From Alentia gelatinosa (Eukaryota; Annelida; Polychaeta; Phyllodocida; Polynoidae), in assembly GCA_950022655.1 (NCBI GenBank), contig OX465579.1:48339950-48403949 (forward strand): a stretch of DNA of 64,000 nucleotides, in the 5' to 3' direction. Below the pieces are notes generated by a model. The model was given only the letters and a program-made list of their open reading frames with translations, was not told the origin of the DNA and made no database searches. Positions 1 to 13,460 of the stretch are shown here, piece by piece (within the stretch, counting starts at the first letter, position 1; each line of letters starts with the position of its first letter). The translations under genes and the position numbers were made by a program.

Positions 1-3000
1 TACAATTTCGACTTCATTCTAGGAACTAAGGGAATATGATTATATAACGGACCCTTCTCAACGTAAAGATCAAATTCCCTTGCCTGCAGTCTTTGCAAAT
101 GCCCTTCTCAGGTTTTTTACGGTACCCAGTAAACCACTATTTAAATCACTGACCTTTGAGGCGGGGGAGTGTGTAGAAGCTGCATTACGTTACACGAGTA
201 GGCAAATCGATACCGTTAACGTTACTATGATGTTCATGGGTTTGCCTTATATAACCTATACTTCAGAGTAAAGTATAGCTTACACATAAAGCTACAGTTA
301 CATCAAGTACATGGGAAATATGATCTAACAACCCGCCTTTGGCATGACAGAGCATAGAAAAGGACACAGAAAGGGAGATTTCGAACGATGCAGTTTTCCA
401 TGAGGACTGTCGCTTTTAGCTTTCTTTTTCGCTTCAAGTGGCTTCATGTGATTCGCTTTGACAGTCATCGCGGGAATCTATCTCAAAGTGATTACCTTCA
501 ACATCTACGGACAATCTCGTTTTCAATGATTGCTTGGGGGATTATAAAACTGGATTACAACTGCTCGTTTCCCCCTATCACTACCAAAGATCCTAAGGGG
601 AAAGGAGAAAGGGGCTTGGGGATCCTGTGATGAGATTTACGAATCTCATCAGCTCGTTTCAATCTCTCTTACTGTCTTGATACTCGATACGCTTTTGCAG
701 TCTGAAAGTGATGGCGCGCCTACCATACATCGACAAAATCTCAATTTACACGGCTATGAAACTGAGATCCCATTTTTGATTCATCCAATTTGTGACCATA
801 TGAAGCTGGATAACTGTGTTCCAGTTTCGGAAAGCAATTGATATTTCACTTGTGTACTGTATATCAATGGGGTCGTGAAAACCACTCCGAACTGACGTAT
901 ACGGTTCTATTATTGATAGTATTAATGTTTAAGAGACTGGTGTCGCATGAAACAGGGTTTCTCATGATGTATCTTTATTTCATGTATGAGAACAAAGTAC
1001 CAATAGTATTTTTCTGACGAGGTAAATTGAAGGATATGACATTGGTCCGTTGTGGGTATGGTATCATATACCGTAGTAACAGTGGTGACCTGACTTGCTA
1101 AGGGGGGGGGGGGGGGGGGGGGTATCTTACAGGGGTACCTACTGTGACCCCCTTGTGAAGATAATAACCTGTCAGGTGCCAGGGCAGCCTTTGACTGACT
1201 GATCTACGTAGTAACTATCATGTGAACGCCTACATGTGCATGTGCCTCCAATAGTCAGAATGTATCAGATTTCAACAAAAAATGCAATCATACCAGCTGT
1301 AACATCAACATAATGATTAAAAATTTCACATTTCGAAACAAAATGTATCAAATCAATATGGAAGTATTGTAAATCTAACGCCTGATAGCTGACTACACAT
1401 AAAATGATGAATTGAGTCAAAACACGTATCGCCTGAACATGTACTGCTTTCTATTTTGACCGACTTATTATGAAGAGTGAATAAGATATCAGTGTCGATA
1501 ATGCGGCTCCATCTTAGCGTTATGCATATACATAATATCTCAATCAGCAAAACACGTGTATCAAATGGACGCCCTCGCAAGTAACATGCAACTAGGGCAG
1601 TAAACCACGCTCACGTGCAGTCCTGTGTAACTGATGCACCCTGGAGCATTTAATCACCGTGCCCGGGGGTAAAGGTGTGCTTCCTCCTGTTACCAGAGCA
1701 CCCGCCCGCCCTACTGGAGGGGACAGGGTGTCTCCAGCAGGTCACAGGACGGAGGTAGTGGATCTGATGAAGGCGTCTTACACGTCATCTCCAATCGACC
1801 CGCCACCCAGAACTGAAGCCACATCCAGACTGGCTTCCCTGTGCACGCAATCCCCTCTTCTTCCCCACCTCACAACCCCCTCCCTCAAGTTCCCCAACTG
1901 ACACTCCCGCCCACTTCCCTGCTTGCCAGTGGTAGACCTGCAAAATGTTACACGGAATCAAAAGGCTTTCTCTGAGATTAATCCCCGAGGCTCGGACATC
2001 GTAAGGGCCTTGGCCCGGAAACGTGTATGTTCATGTTGGTGTTAGTTTGGATGCGGGAGAGGAAGACTGCGCTTGCCAACCTGTGGCATGGAGGGCGGCC
2101 GAGGGGAATTCCTTATTGATGCATTAAGTGGGCAGCTGATAGGGATGCAGGCCGGGTGCTTTGTGCTCCGTTCACATGGGACTTAGATGTAGTGCCAGGA
2201 TCGTATGAGACGTAAGACGGATGTGAATCGCATAGCAAGCTGGCAAATGGATCACCATTCCTTTCCTGACAGCATCGAATCAATAAAGATCTAAATCCCT
2301 GCATGTGGTGTATTATCCGGCTTGCAGTGACGTAAATTGTCTGTGTGTTATATCAGATTATGTTACAAGAGCAACTGATTACCCTTTAGCCGTGCCTAGT
2401 CTCAGGAAAAATTCAAATCACTACCAGTTAAATGGTAATCCTTACTCCTCCATCCCCAACAGCACGAAGATGATTCTCCACACGTTAATTACAGATTACA
2501 ATGCTGGCGCAACACGCCTCAGAAATTGGCACTTTTTAACGGACCTCCCTCTCATAATCACATCAAGGCAGCATTAAAAACTAAATAACCTCATACTTGT
2601 AAACTCAGTGACCCCCTCTCTGAAATATCTACCTCAACATAAACATGCAGAATAAACTCCCTAATGGAAAAACACCCGATGAGCTTTGAATAGAAACATT
2701 AATTAAGAAAAAAGAGATCACAGACATCACAAACAAAGAAAATGGGTCAGAAGGCAATTACCTTTTCAGAAAATTCCATCAAGTTTAATTAAGACGGATT
2801 TTAAGCAGAGCATCATGGGATTGTCCTGTCAGAGTGGGGCAAAGGTCTGTGTGGCCCCTGGCAAGGTATTTTAGGAACCAAGCTTCTAGCTATAGATTCT
2901 GTCACGTTGGATCTCACATTCTTTTTGTGTCAATTGATTATCAATACAGACCATTATCTCCATGAGGTCCATATGCCAGACTTGATAGACAGTCCCTGCC

Positions 3001-5180
3001 TGCTAGTGGCCGAGGAGAGTCGACAGCACACGCCCACATGTTTCGGATGCTTAATGGCTAGAAAATGAGCGAGAAAAATAATGATGTCTGAAGAGTCAAA
3101 TGCCATGGGTTCGAGGATGGTAGGGAACTAATATTGACATGGTTCCAACCCTGGTGACCTGCGCCACATATTCATACACCCTCCACTGACAGGGTGACCT
3201 TGGATGGATAGGTCCTGGAGGTGTCCAGGTCAAGGCCATTGTGAACGTATATAGGTCACAGGTGAAATACCACAATTTGTTCAATTTTATGCGAAATTGG
3301 TAAATAGCTCAGTTTGTGCTAATAATCCACCATGGTGTTTCACAGCATTATATTGTAACACTTTAAAGCAGGATCAAGTATAGAATATATGACTTGTTTT
3401 ACAAGTTGGCCATGGACGACTTGGGCCATTGACTATTCATGGTTCAGGGCAGTAAGTAGTCCTCGTTGCGGACCGGGGGCCACACTCACATATGTCTCAC
3501 GTCCCTCCAAACTTCTTTGTGCTCAGCCAGTAGACAGATAAGGGACAGTCCTACACAGATAGTTTGCGGCGAGAAGCGACGAGAAACGGCGAGATGCGGC
3601 GGGGCGCTACCCCTATGATCACCAACCCTCACCACCCTGCCTTCAGCCTCGCCCTCTGATATCCCCATTGTAATGGCCACCCTCTTGGCGGGCTCAGCAG
3701 CCCCACTCGGCGGTTGTGTGGCAGACTGCCAGTGGGACAATTGACATCTCTCTGGCGGGGCCGCTGGCGGTACTTCGGACCGGGGCCAAGTGTGGGGTGT
3801 GTGGACGCCAAACTCTCATCAGCCCTTCCTTCCTTCTCTTACAACCCCTATGCCTCTAACCCCGCTACCCCTTCAACCCCCACCTCCCCCCTCAGAAAGA
3901 CCCAAAGGCATCACAGAACCCCATATACCGACCGCACGATTGACATTTCACCTATTCATATTATGTGTCAATGATGTTTTTCATCATTTATATAAAGTGA
4001 CAGGTACCTTTATTTCGCCTTATTTTGCTGAAATATTTCTGTTAATAAAGAAAAAGTATTTACTTCCAATATGCTCGCTTAGATGCTGCAATGACATAAT
4101 TGCATATTCCGTTTATTGCATGAGAAAATATGTAACCATATTTCTTGATAGATAATTGGATGAGTATACAGGGAAGATTGTAGTCACTAAGAGCAAACCT
4201 CAGGTCATGGTAACAGTTAGTGATCGAGGGTTAATACAGCAGGATAGACTGAGACCACCAGGACCATCTCAGTTCATACTAGTCATTATTACCACCACCA
4301 CCTCATGTCCAACTGGCGTGACAACCCCCAATAATAATCAGAATAACCAGCCAAGGTCCTCCCGCCCGAGTTAGTCATTTGGCCACGGTTCAACGCGAGG
4401 CTCGTTGGCTGTGGTCCCTGGTTAGGATAGTATATAGATGCGGACTCGCTACCTCTTCATTTCCTCACGACCAAAGCTACAAATTGAATTAGATTGTCGT
4501 CTGCTAGTCTCAAGGGTCCTAAAGAGTCCCTAATTCGTAATGCCACTACGTCAGACACTTGGGTCAGGAGTTCAGTACGCCTTTTTCTTGAAGTTGTAAC
4601 CAGTAAGTTATACATGACCGCGAAAAAATTAGACTTAAACACCAATTACTATATACCCATTATATACTTCGTTTGTGTAGCCTGTTCAGTACTAAATCCT
4701 AATGGTAATCTTACTTAAAGCACCTTAGATCGCTCTTACCCACAACATTATTTATGGGTTCTTTTCATAGATATTCTTCCTGCTGTAAAGAAAGCGTGGC
4801 TTAGTTTATAACAGAACGACGCTACGCAGTCTTGGTTTCTCTTCCCCCTATCCTTTTCTTAGTTTTTACACCCCTATACCCACACCACCAAGCGTATAGG
4901 CGTGGTTTTCATATCTTATTACTGACCAGAGCGTTAAAAGAGAGTAGACGCAGGTATATAAACAACTTGTCACAGCAGCTATGTTTGGTTGAATAACGGC
5001 AGTAATCAGGAAGTATCAGAAATATCTATCTTCATCTGTGACTGGATGAAAGAACTCACAAGGTCAGCACAGAACACACCACTCTGTCCATCCAATGCTA
5101 ATCTACTATGCGATACTCCTAGACGTCATCTTTCAACAAGCACACCGCATTGAAACACCGATATACATTGCATAAGAACA
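1..5180. other. non-coding stretch
   Basis: No recognisable gene. The open frames present are short, overlap on both strands and show no domain or motif. The stretch holds a 21-base G run at 1102-1122 and a C-rich, pyrimidine-rich patch around 3790-3900 that makes proline-rich open frames by composition only. Nothing else was recognised. Confidence 0.6.
1102..1122. repeat. poly(G) run, 21 bases
   Basis: An uninterrupted run of 21 G follows TTGCTAA and ends in TATCTT. It is a simple homopolymer tract and its length is liable to sequencing error. Long G/C homopolymers recur in this window (5824, 10423, 60244), so they look like a genome-wide habit. Confidence 0.9.
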
Positions 5181-5189
5181 GCTTTCCAT

Positions 5190-5460
5190 GTTTCGCTCGA
5201 CTCCCATGTGGCGTATACTCTACTCCAGGCAGATCCTGGAGGAGTGCGCCCCGGTGGGAACTGGGATTATCCCTGACCCGTGTGATAACGGCGAGACTGT
5301 CGGACCTGGAGGCGTCGGTCGCGGCTCCAGCGTGGCGGCCGTGCGCGTCTTCTCGGGGCCTCCGCGTGTTTACTCCCGGCAGGCAGCGGCCAGCTGGTCA
5401 GCAGATAAAAAGGGGAAGAGGGCCATCGGATCTATAACCGTTAAGGGTGGATCAGGGGTT
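5190..5460. other. CpG-rich islet
   Basis: CpG dinucleotides are dense between about 5290 and 5390, against AT-rich surroundings. Two open frames of about 90 codons run through it because GC-rich DNA has few stops; neither resembles a known protein. It could be an unmethylated CpG islet or a promoter/first exon of an unrecognised gene. Confidence 0.3.
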
Positions 5461-5823
5461 ATCTAAATGGTGTCCGTCACCTCCAGGCGTGGCGGGGTCC
5501 TGGTGAAGATCTTGCCGAGAGGAGAGAATTGAGACTCAATGAAGATAGCCCCAAAGGTCATGGGTTCATTGAGGAGTGTGGGTAACTGTGAATCCTTTGA
5601 ACAAGACATGAGACTTATATAGGCACCAGGAAGCTTTATGACTTATGCCCAGGGAATACGTTATCAATGTATGATTCAACTTAACCTTACAAAAAATATG
5701 AATCATGCCTGAACGATTTAGCAGACCAGAGTCGTACACAAGTAAGCCACGTTCTCTCGGACCATGGTCACTCCTCCGGTTCAGTTCTCTATTTCTATAT
5801 TTGAAAGTACTTGAGCCACGTTG

Positions 5824-5842
5824 CCCCCCCCCCCCCCCCCCC
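5824..5842. repeat. poly(C) run, 19 bases
   Basis: Uninterrupted run of 19 C between TTG and AGCTGCC. It causes the run of glycines in the minus-strand open frame at 5781-6155, which I regard as spurious. Confidence 0.9.
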
Positions 5843-8800
5843 AGCTGCCGGGGTAAAGGGTGACTGGTGGAGGTTGGGAGGGGTGGGGTACCAGCGAGAA
5901 ATGAGGTGGGGTCGGCACCCTAGTCTGTGGGAAGGCAGGTGAGTAGACGTGTGTGTGTACCTGGAGGGGGTGACCTCTCCCCTCTACCCGGGGTGACCCA
6001 GCTGGGTAGACAAACACGACCGTGGCGTGATTCACACTGACCGCCACCACTGTCTCCCACTGGGTTTCTGCGCCCCTGGTGCGTTCGGGAACCCACTTCC
6101 TGCACACCTCGTGTAAACTTCGACCGCTGCCAAAAAGCACCCATACACAAAGCAATCATTATTTTTTGTGCTGCTCCTTTAAAAACTATTAGTAGCAATT
6201 ACTGTGGCAGCACACTTTCCAACGGCCCTTTTTCTCACATGTCCCTATTCATTTCAGATATGTAACAACGTAGATACTTTATAGATGGTGAGCCGACACA
6301 TCTGTTCCGTTGACTGGGTGCATATCTATCAGGTCCGCCCAGTTCTAGTTATTACTGTGGGGTTGTTGTTAGCGGGAAAGCTGTGTGACAGCTGGCAGAC
6401 AGATGAACCTTTTCATTCTACTATTAGCGACGCATCCACAGTCACATATTAATAACTGACACTAAATAGGTTTACAATTTACATGCTTCGGTGGATACCT
6501 ACAAATGCCCATTGGCAAATAATAGTTACGTCAGGATCGTGCCGATATAACAACGTGCAGAGCACAAATCATAGCCTCGTGACAGTCGGTGGCCGTTTTG
6601 CCTGCGGCACGGGAAACGCCGCGCATCTGCATGTCTTATCACGAGGCAAGCCCGCCCGCACCTGACTGCCTGGCCGGTACTGACCCACGCCAAGGTTAAA
6701 AGGGCCACACGTAACGTTATGTACTTCACAGGTGGTGTGAGACCCATCACTCAGAGTCGTATATCTTCTCTTTATAACGCCATCAAGCCTGCCCTTTCAC
6801 ATACACAAGCATACCTACTTACACCTTCCCCCCTCCAATCGTCTGAATATGCCGCTATATTCTCACACCTTCAGGGTGAATATGACCATATTCAACCATG
6901 TAGTTCCCTCTATTTCTATGAACACCTCCACTTGCTCTTGTCTTTGATATGAACATTCAATGAAAAAAATTAAACTACTTGTTTCAATAAGTATACTTTC
7001 CCGAACCCCTGCAGGCCAGGGAAGCAATTATCCCCGCGAGGAAGGGTGAGGTATGTAGAGGGATAGACATAGGATACAGGGACTGAAGCCAGTCTAATGA
7101 ACACCCAGTAATTTATGAGGTTGCAATGGATAACCTTTGTTATATTCTAATTGGTAGTGAATGATTTCGACCTGTAAAAAAGCCAACAGCAATATGGAAG
7201 AGGAATGCAAACTAGTAGAACAGTTCTCTTTTTAAAAGCCGTTTGCCGATCCATCTCATACAGTGTTTTTGTGTGTTTGAGGTTGTCATCTATCATCATT
7301 AGATTTTATTCTAAAATCAATATATTATAGCATAGCTGCAATATTGAGACCACTTAAATGCAACATTCTGCTTAGTGACTACTATCTAAATCGTTTCTCG
7401 TAATAAATAAAGCATGCCATTGGCAAGGTATGAATGTGAAGATTGATTATCAATACATCACACACGCTTATTCCGACCAGGGCATAGAGCATGTGTATCA
7501 ACTTCAGGTTATCTGGTGATACTAGTATCAACATGTCTGCATCAAAATCCACCGTATGTCCATGTGCCATGTCGGTATTACAATCTAATCAAAACAGAAC
7601 ACGCCTGTATCATGGAGCTGCCCTTATCTGCACCGCAATCTAATCTTTTCTGCAATCCGCTCTACCTGGAAAGTCAATATCACACCTGTGACTACCACAG
7701 TGTGTGTGTCCATATTGATTTGCAGAGTAAAACCCCCCGGGACAACATGGCCAGAAAGCCCCTTTAGGCTGCGTCCGCCGCCACCTATGAGAAAAGAGTT
7801 ACAGACGGGAAATCCTTGCTTAACGAGGGCCTATTGGTCTAACAAATAGGTGCCATTTTAGCCTGGCAAATAGACGCTGGTCAGTGTTTGACCGGTGAGT
7901 TAGTGCAGGTGGCCGGGTGAAAGTCCTTCAAACCGGTAAAGTCAACTGTATCAAGTCTATGCGTGGACAGCGAGGAGAAACACAGTACGAACATATCCAC
8001 GTCCTCTGTTTGTTTCCATTGGGGGGATGCTTGCCCAAGCTCCTTATGATGCAAGAAAAGTGAGTTGGCAACTAGTGGACCATAGCCTAATGTAACCCTT
8101 GCCCTCTCTTGGCCTCTGGTAGAAGAAAGGGATCTTTTTTCTAAGTGCTCTTGATCTGCTCTGTTTCTAAGTACCCTGCTCTTGCATGTATTGCTCCGAG
8201 ATTCCGTGTTGGTCATGCTGACCGGCATTCAGAGGGACGTGGGTAACGATGAAGTCAGTGACGGTTCTCGTCACAGCTAAACATGCGTGTCGTAGCCTCG
8301 TTCTGGAGGAGAGGGCGTCTGCTTGGGTTAATGTGAATTATACATGAAGCAAGCAACGACTGCTCCCTGATGTTCTCTTTTCGTGAAGGTTTTCAGTGCG
8401 CAGGGATGTGGAGTGATCGTCGGATGCAGTATTGTGAATAATTAATGCCACACGTTCTGTATCCGTTTTCACAAGAGAGTCTCTCGATTTAATCCATCGC
8501 CACAACTTTGTAACAATCTAAGCTGCATGTTTGATTCTGAGGCGTTAAACTCATCAAACGTCAACTAATGCACCACATAGCCCAGACTAAATCAATGTAC
8601 GAGTTGTCACACAAATACATGTGGACCTTTGTTCAGTTAGGGTACTGGCTTAGAGTATGAGAATTGTGTGTATATAGCAGAATCTCGAAATGATATATAC
8701 AAAAGAAATAGTGGTCACCCCGTTAGAGTGGACGGTTGGGATAATAAGTCCCACAGTACATTTAATATTTTGGCTTCTACTGTATGTAAACATTTATGCT

Positions 8801-10422
8801 TACAGGGGTTAGGGTTGGGGGGGGGGATCACCATCGATCTATATAAAAATAATGATTTCCAATGGTAGGCCTAATCGATTGCAAAATGAAATATGGTAGC
8901 CATGATGTTTGTGGAAACTAGCGGGTGTGCGGGAATGAGATGCACGTGGGTGGATCCTGTGCCTGCGCCCTGGTAGTTTCCCATTAGACAGAGGTGGGAG
9001 GGGGTGAACAGGGGAGAGTAATGTAACGGCTGTCACCGAGAAACAATGGGGTGGTGGGGAGGTTTGTTTCTCTGCCTGCACACGGCGTGACGTGCGCCAA
9101 CGGGAGGCAGATGGTCAACTATAACGACTATTCCCCGTCCTAGCTCACCAGAGGGATCAACCCATTGTCTCACACAATGCACCCAGATGAGTCAAACCAT
9201 GTATGCAGATTTTTACCACATAGTTGAGGGAAACTGAACAGCGATGATACGCCCCTATACATGACCCCAAAGGACATAAAACAAGTGGCGGGTTATATTT
9301 TTATTGGAGGGGTGGTTTTCTGATTGGCCTAAAAATGTTACACTCAATGTAGATTATAGCCCACATGCAGGGGGGGTCGCCATTAAAATGTGGCCAATAA
9401 ATGCCACATTGGTGAGATGTGAGTATTTAACAACCACGCGGGTATTTTTATCTCTCTTTCTTCCGCATAGGTTATCCCTTTTTAAGGGGGTGGGGTGGAT
9501 GCGGGTCTAAATATATGTTTCTTTGAAAACACTCTAAACCTATGAGTATCGGTAGGCCTACTCTTTCGTTTGCAACAATTTCATCTTCTTTAAACTTAAA
9601 AACTAGCATTTAGTGGTTTAGCTACTGGTATTATGGAAGATAACTTCTGAATGGGCTCTCAAATAGCCTCTTAACGGTATTTCAATGGAATGGCCGTATA
9701 CATCCTTCAGTGAAAGCAAGTACATATTATTGCCCATACATGCAAGTATTCTTCATTGTGGCGTGTGCTGCACGACAGACAGATGCCTATGTTCAATGTG
9801 TTTGGTGTTATATTACCCCTTTCACTACACATAATCGAGGGCATAGCAAAGGGCCTACACAATCATATGCACCAACACTGGGCTGCATTGTGTTCCCATT
9901 TCGATTAATACCTTCACCGGCGCGAACATGGATCAGGGCGCTTGACTGCACCCTGCATGTGCAGTGGTCAACCTTCCAAATGATTAGTTCTAAGCTGATG
10001 CATAATGGTTGGCTCCTGCTCCATTGATCTCTCAACGTAGGCCTAAGTCTAGAGTTGACTTTTAAATTCCACAACTACGATAGGTCTTCTTGAAGACGTT
10101 CACTCAGAAGACCTTTACGACATAGGCTATATGATCCTCACTTACTGAAGTACGGTAGCCTACCGGTACCGGTATGCTTTGTCAAACTCAGAAGCAAACT
10201 AATAATATATATGGCTGCATGTAATTTATACACTATTACGACACTTTTTGCTGTGATCCATTAATTGCCTTGATTTAAGCGCAGGTGGCTAACAATTGTG
10301 TTTCAGCATTTTGATAACTAGATTTAGTAATGGCTAAGATAGGACATGACACTACCGTATCATGTAAGTCAATTATATTTATAATTTATATTGCGGAGTC
10401 TCCATACAATGCATGTACAATA

Positions 10423-10436
10423 GGGGGGGGGGGGGG
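10423..10436. repeat. poly(G) run, 14 bases
   Basis: Uninterrupted run of 14 G between ACAATA and TAAGCAC. Simple homopolymer tract. Confidence 0.9.
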
Positions 10437-12206
10437 TAAGCACAAATTCATGTAATGCCTAATGGTTATATAATTCTCTGATCTAACTTCCAGCATAGAT
10501 AACTTGTACTGTAGCCTGACACTCGAATTTGCTGGGTCTAACAACAGTAACATGTGGCAAATTTTCAGGCATTAAATGATTAATTAGTGTAAATCACATA
10601 TGACTGACACTTGTGACAGTCATATACCGTACCTACGTTAGGGCTTAGGCCCCTAGCTACTATCCTACCTGACCTGATAATGGTAAATAACCCTCCCTGG
10701 TATATAGACAAATGTATGCAATAATATGGGTACACTTGTAAGATGTATATCCATTGCAATATGAAGACTCATTTAAGTTATCTGTATTGAAAAACAATCG
10801 ATAATAGATCATCTAGATCTAGTCAAACTCAAACAGTCAAAGCCCGCAAGACGGATAGGATTAGGAGAACATAGGCTAAGTTATTAAATCATGAAACCAT
10901 CGACAGTCCTCCTATTACAGACCAACATTTCAACGGCTAACATTAAGTAGAATAAAGGTGTCAAGGGGGAGGGCTGCACAGTTAAACTTGATGGGAGCTG
11001 AGGCTTGTCGCAGCGCCCGGTCTTCTCCCAGCCAACAAAGCGAGCCCCGCGCCCGTTTGAATGCGCCGGGTGGCAGGCGGACGGCCCGCAGATCTGGGCC
11101 ATACAGCCTCAGACTGACAGAGGGCCCCGACTCACAAGTGATCCTCACTCTCACCGTCCTCCGCTCCTGGCGTCAACACACAGCCTATGTTCCAACCGTA
11201 ATCCAAGGAACCTGTAGGCTTTCTGTATGTACAATCCACGTGGTTAGAAAGCGATCGGAAGAACGTTAACCAACTTACCGACAACAACAACGGCCAGCAA
11301 GGTCTCCAGGAGAATCAGCCCCCGACATAAAATCGTAGTGGCTGCCCCTACACGAGATGAATCCACTCTTCTCGCCATAATCAATCCACAACTATCGTGT
11401 GTAGGCACCACTGAGTCCTCCTCACATTCATATATACATGCTGCATCTGTACGTCCATGTAAAATCCACAACGACAGAGATCATATGCTCATAAATCCAC
11501 CGAATACTTTCTCACGTTGACTCCATCGCTGCGAGCACCGACAACACTGTGCGTACACTGAGGTGGTGTGTGTGCGCCAGTTCGAGGCTCGGGTCACTTG
11601 CCATATTTGGCATGACCTCATTAGCATATGAGGTAGTTCCACAGGTTCCGCACGATGGCAGCACTAGAAGAGGAAGCTTTTGCATCTGGGTTGATTGACG
11701 GTCTTACCTTTTTAGGACTTTAACATGTAGGACATTTAAGATGTAGTGAATATGTAGTGAAGTCGTCAAAGAGCTATTTTAGACGGATATTGAAATAAAT
11801 CGACTTACTTGGTTGTGAAACATTTAGTGACATTCAAAGGCATATCAGACAATTTGGTTTGAGAATTACCCTCCCTGGGTAATTAAAACCCATGTCATTT
11901 TCCTGAAAATTGGATTATGTATGGTGATCTCAGAGTTTTAGTATACCGGTACATATCTATCTTATAAATTGGGGGCAACCGTGCTAGTTTTCGACTTAGA
12001 GGCCAGTATTTTGACTTCAATGACCCCGTTTTGCCGGAGCTTATCGGAATAAACTTTTAATGACACATAACCTTGAATCCAAATTTTTATGAGCATGTTT
12101 CCAGGGGTATTTCACAAGTTGATCCCTATTTTGCCAGGCAGGATTTGGACTATCCCATATTGCAGTGTAAGTTATGTTATTTTAAATGTCACAATTAAAT
12201 AATTGG

Positions 12207-12207
<1 letters not shown>

Positions 12208-12259
<52 letters not shown>
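12208..12259. repeat. (TA)n microsatellite
   Basis: About 52 bp of perfect alternating T and A. The minus-strand open frame crossing it (12182-12367) reads as alternating Tyr-Ile and is an artefact of the repeat. Confidence 0.95.
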
Positions 12260-12262
<3 letters not shown>

Positions 12263-12337
12263 GTAGCAGGTAGTATCTGTTTGTTCTTGTCTTGTGTCTT
12301 TTACTGTCACCGTACTATATAATGTGTGTGTATGTAC

Positions 12338-12482
12338 ATTTATCTCACCCCTGGAATAAATGCCCATAGGCTTAACATTGGGAACTCGTTCTCCATGCCC
12401 CTACGAGTATTGCGGTCCGTTCTCCATGGTATATATCCTGTGTGTCATCCATTCTTTTAATGTGTATAGGGGTGAGATAAAT
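12338..12482. repeat. fold-back (inverted) repeat, start of a degenerate palindromic element
   Basis: A perfect 15 bp inverted repeat, ATTTATCTCACCCCT at 12338-12352 and its reverse complement at 12468-12482, encloses about 115 bp. Immediately right, further imperfect inverted pairs occur: GTGATAT ... ATATCAC near 12540-12576, CGTTCTCC near 12418 with GGAGAACG near 12592, and CAACTCGTTTTGGT near 12490 against ACCAAAACTTGTTG near 12610. Together they suggest a fold-back or MITE-like element of roughly 300 bp (about 12338-12625), whose exact ends I cannot set. Confidence 0.5.
12341..12415. repeat. dispersed repeat, copy 1
   Basis: Shares an aligned stretch with 32283-32358. The best block is CCCATAGGCTTAACATTGGG here against CCCATAGACTTAACGTCGGG there, followed by GGAAC. 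TTATCTC lies upstream in both and CCC-TA-GAGTA-TG downstream in both. It lies inside the fold-back region above, so it is probably part of that element family. Confidence 0.45.
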
Positions 12483-12649
12483 ACAGAAAGCAACTCGTTT
12501 TGGTAAAAGAAGTCATTCTGCAACTCGTTTGAATGCTACGTGATATTCACTCGGCTGTCGCCTCGTTCATATCACCCCGCATCAAACTCGTGGAGAACGA
12601 CGACTTTGACCAAAACTTGTTGGTTTCTTCTTTAGTACATTTGTGTGTA

Positions 12650-12957
12650 CAGTAAAATCCCGCTAATGGGGACACCCTCTGTTCCGGACAAAGTGACCAT
12701 AGACCATATTAGTGTGACGTCATTTGACCTGCCGAGAGCAGGGTTTCCCTTACGTTCTGGTGCCAAACATTGGGATATCCCTTCATAAGTGCAGCAGTCG
12801 GCGATCCTAGACATCTCAACTTTTTTAATTCTACATTATATTTAACTCTACTATGCCACGATGCTACGTCTATGCAGTGCTTCTCAGAGTTTGGATTTGT
12901 TTGGCACCAAAATGACATCAGGACTAATGCGGTCTATTAAGTGGGGGTTTCCGTCTG
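12650..12957. mobile_element. pogo/Tigger-like (Tc1/mariner superfamily) non-autonomous relic
   Basis: The left end begins CAGTAAAATCCCGCTAATGG after a TA. The reverse complement of the right end begins CAGACGGAAACCCCCACTTA. Both start with CAG, then an A-run, a C-run and a TTAAT/CTAAT block, the pattern of pogo/Tigger-type terminal inverted repeats. The 308 bp interior has no open frame, so it would be a MITE or internally deleted copy. The expected TA duplication is present only on the left (the right flank is TT), so the copy is old or the right end is slightly misplaced. Confidence 0.4.
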
Positions 12958-13290
12958 TTGATGGTTAAGCTATATACTACCTTTATACGGGTGATGCTAT
13001 AGCACAGGGACACTGCTATAACTACTCAGACACCCCACAGACACCTACCTGATGCCTACTGGAGCCTACGCAGGCCGTTGCCTGGAAATTGTCTAGACAC
13101 CAGTCTACCTGCCTCACTTATACACCATAAACAGCCAATCAAAATAATCTGGAGTGGCGCCCCCACACTGTCTGTTCGATTGATAAGGTGTCCCCCTAAA
13201 GTGCCCCCTTAAACGGGGTTAGGGAGCGCTCATTAATTATTGCTGGGGGGGGGGGCATGGTTTTTCGAACACCGATCGGTCAAAAAAAAA

Positions 13291-13434
13291 GTTGCCCCCC
13301 CCCCCATGGGAATACTGTACAAACAAAAAATTCCCCCCCCCCTTGGAATACCTGAAAAAAAGTTGGCACCCCCCCCCCCCCTTAGAATGCCCCCCCCCCC
13401 CGAAAAAAAAGTCCCTCCCCCCCCATTGGAATAA
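13291..13434. repeat. C-run subterminal minisatellite, left cluster
   Basis: Five C runs (starting at 13295, 13333, 13369, 13390 and 13417, 8-13 bases each) alternate with A runs and a TTGGAATA-type block. The unit is approximately A(6-9), GTTG, C(8-13), then ATTGGAATAC, spaced 21-38 bp. The proline- and glycine-rich open frames on both strands here are artefacts of it. Confidence 0.8.
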
Positions 13435-13460
13435 TGTAAAAGCACAGAGGAGGCTAAAGT

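Larger units (their letters stand above)
5470..12330. other. non-coding stretch with simple repeats
   Basis: No supportable gene. It contains homopolymer runs at 5824-5842, 8817-8826 and 10423-10436, a CpG-rich patch at about 10990-11140, a short hairpin at 9388-9411 (AATGTGGC / GCCACATT), three of the window's six TAGGCCTA palindromes (8866, 9553, 10038), and a TA microsatellite at its right edge. Open frames of 60-124 codons here are unmotivated. Confidence 0.6.

Noticed and set aside
8803..8826. Telomere-like GGGTTAGGGTT beside a G run
   Set aside because: Only two partial TTAGGG units; no array.
12182..12367. Tyr-Ile repeat frame (and a similar one at 30991-31200)
   Set aside because: Translation of TA microsatellites.
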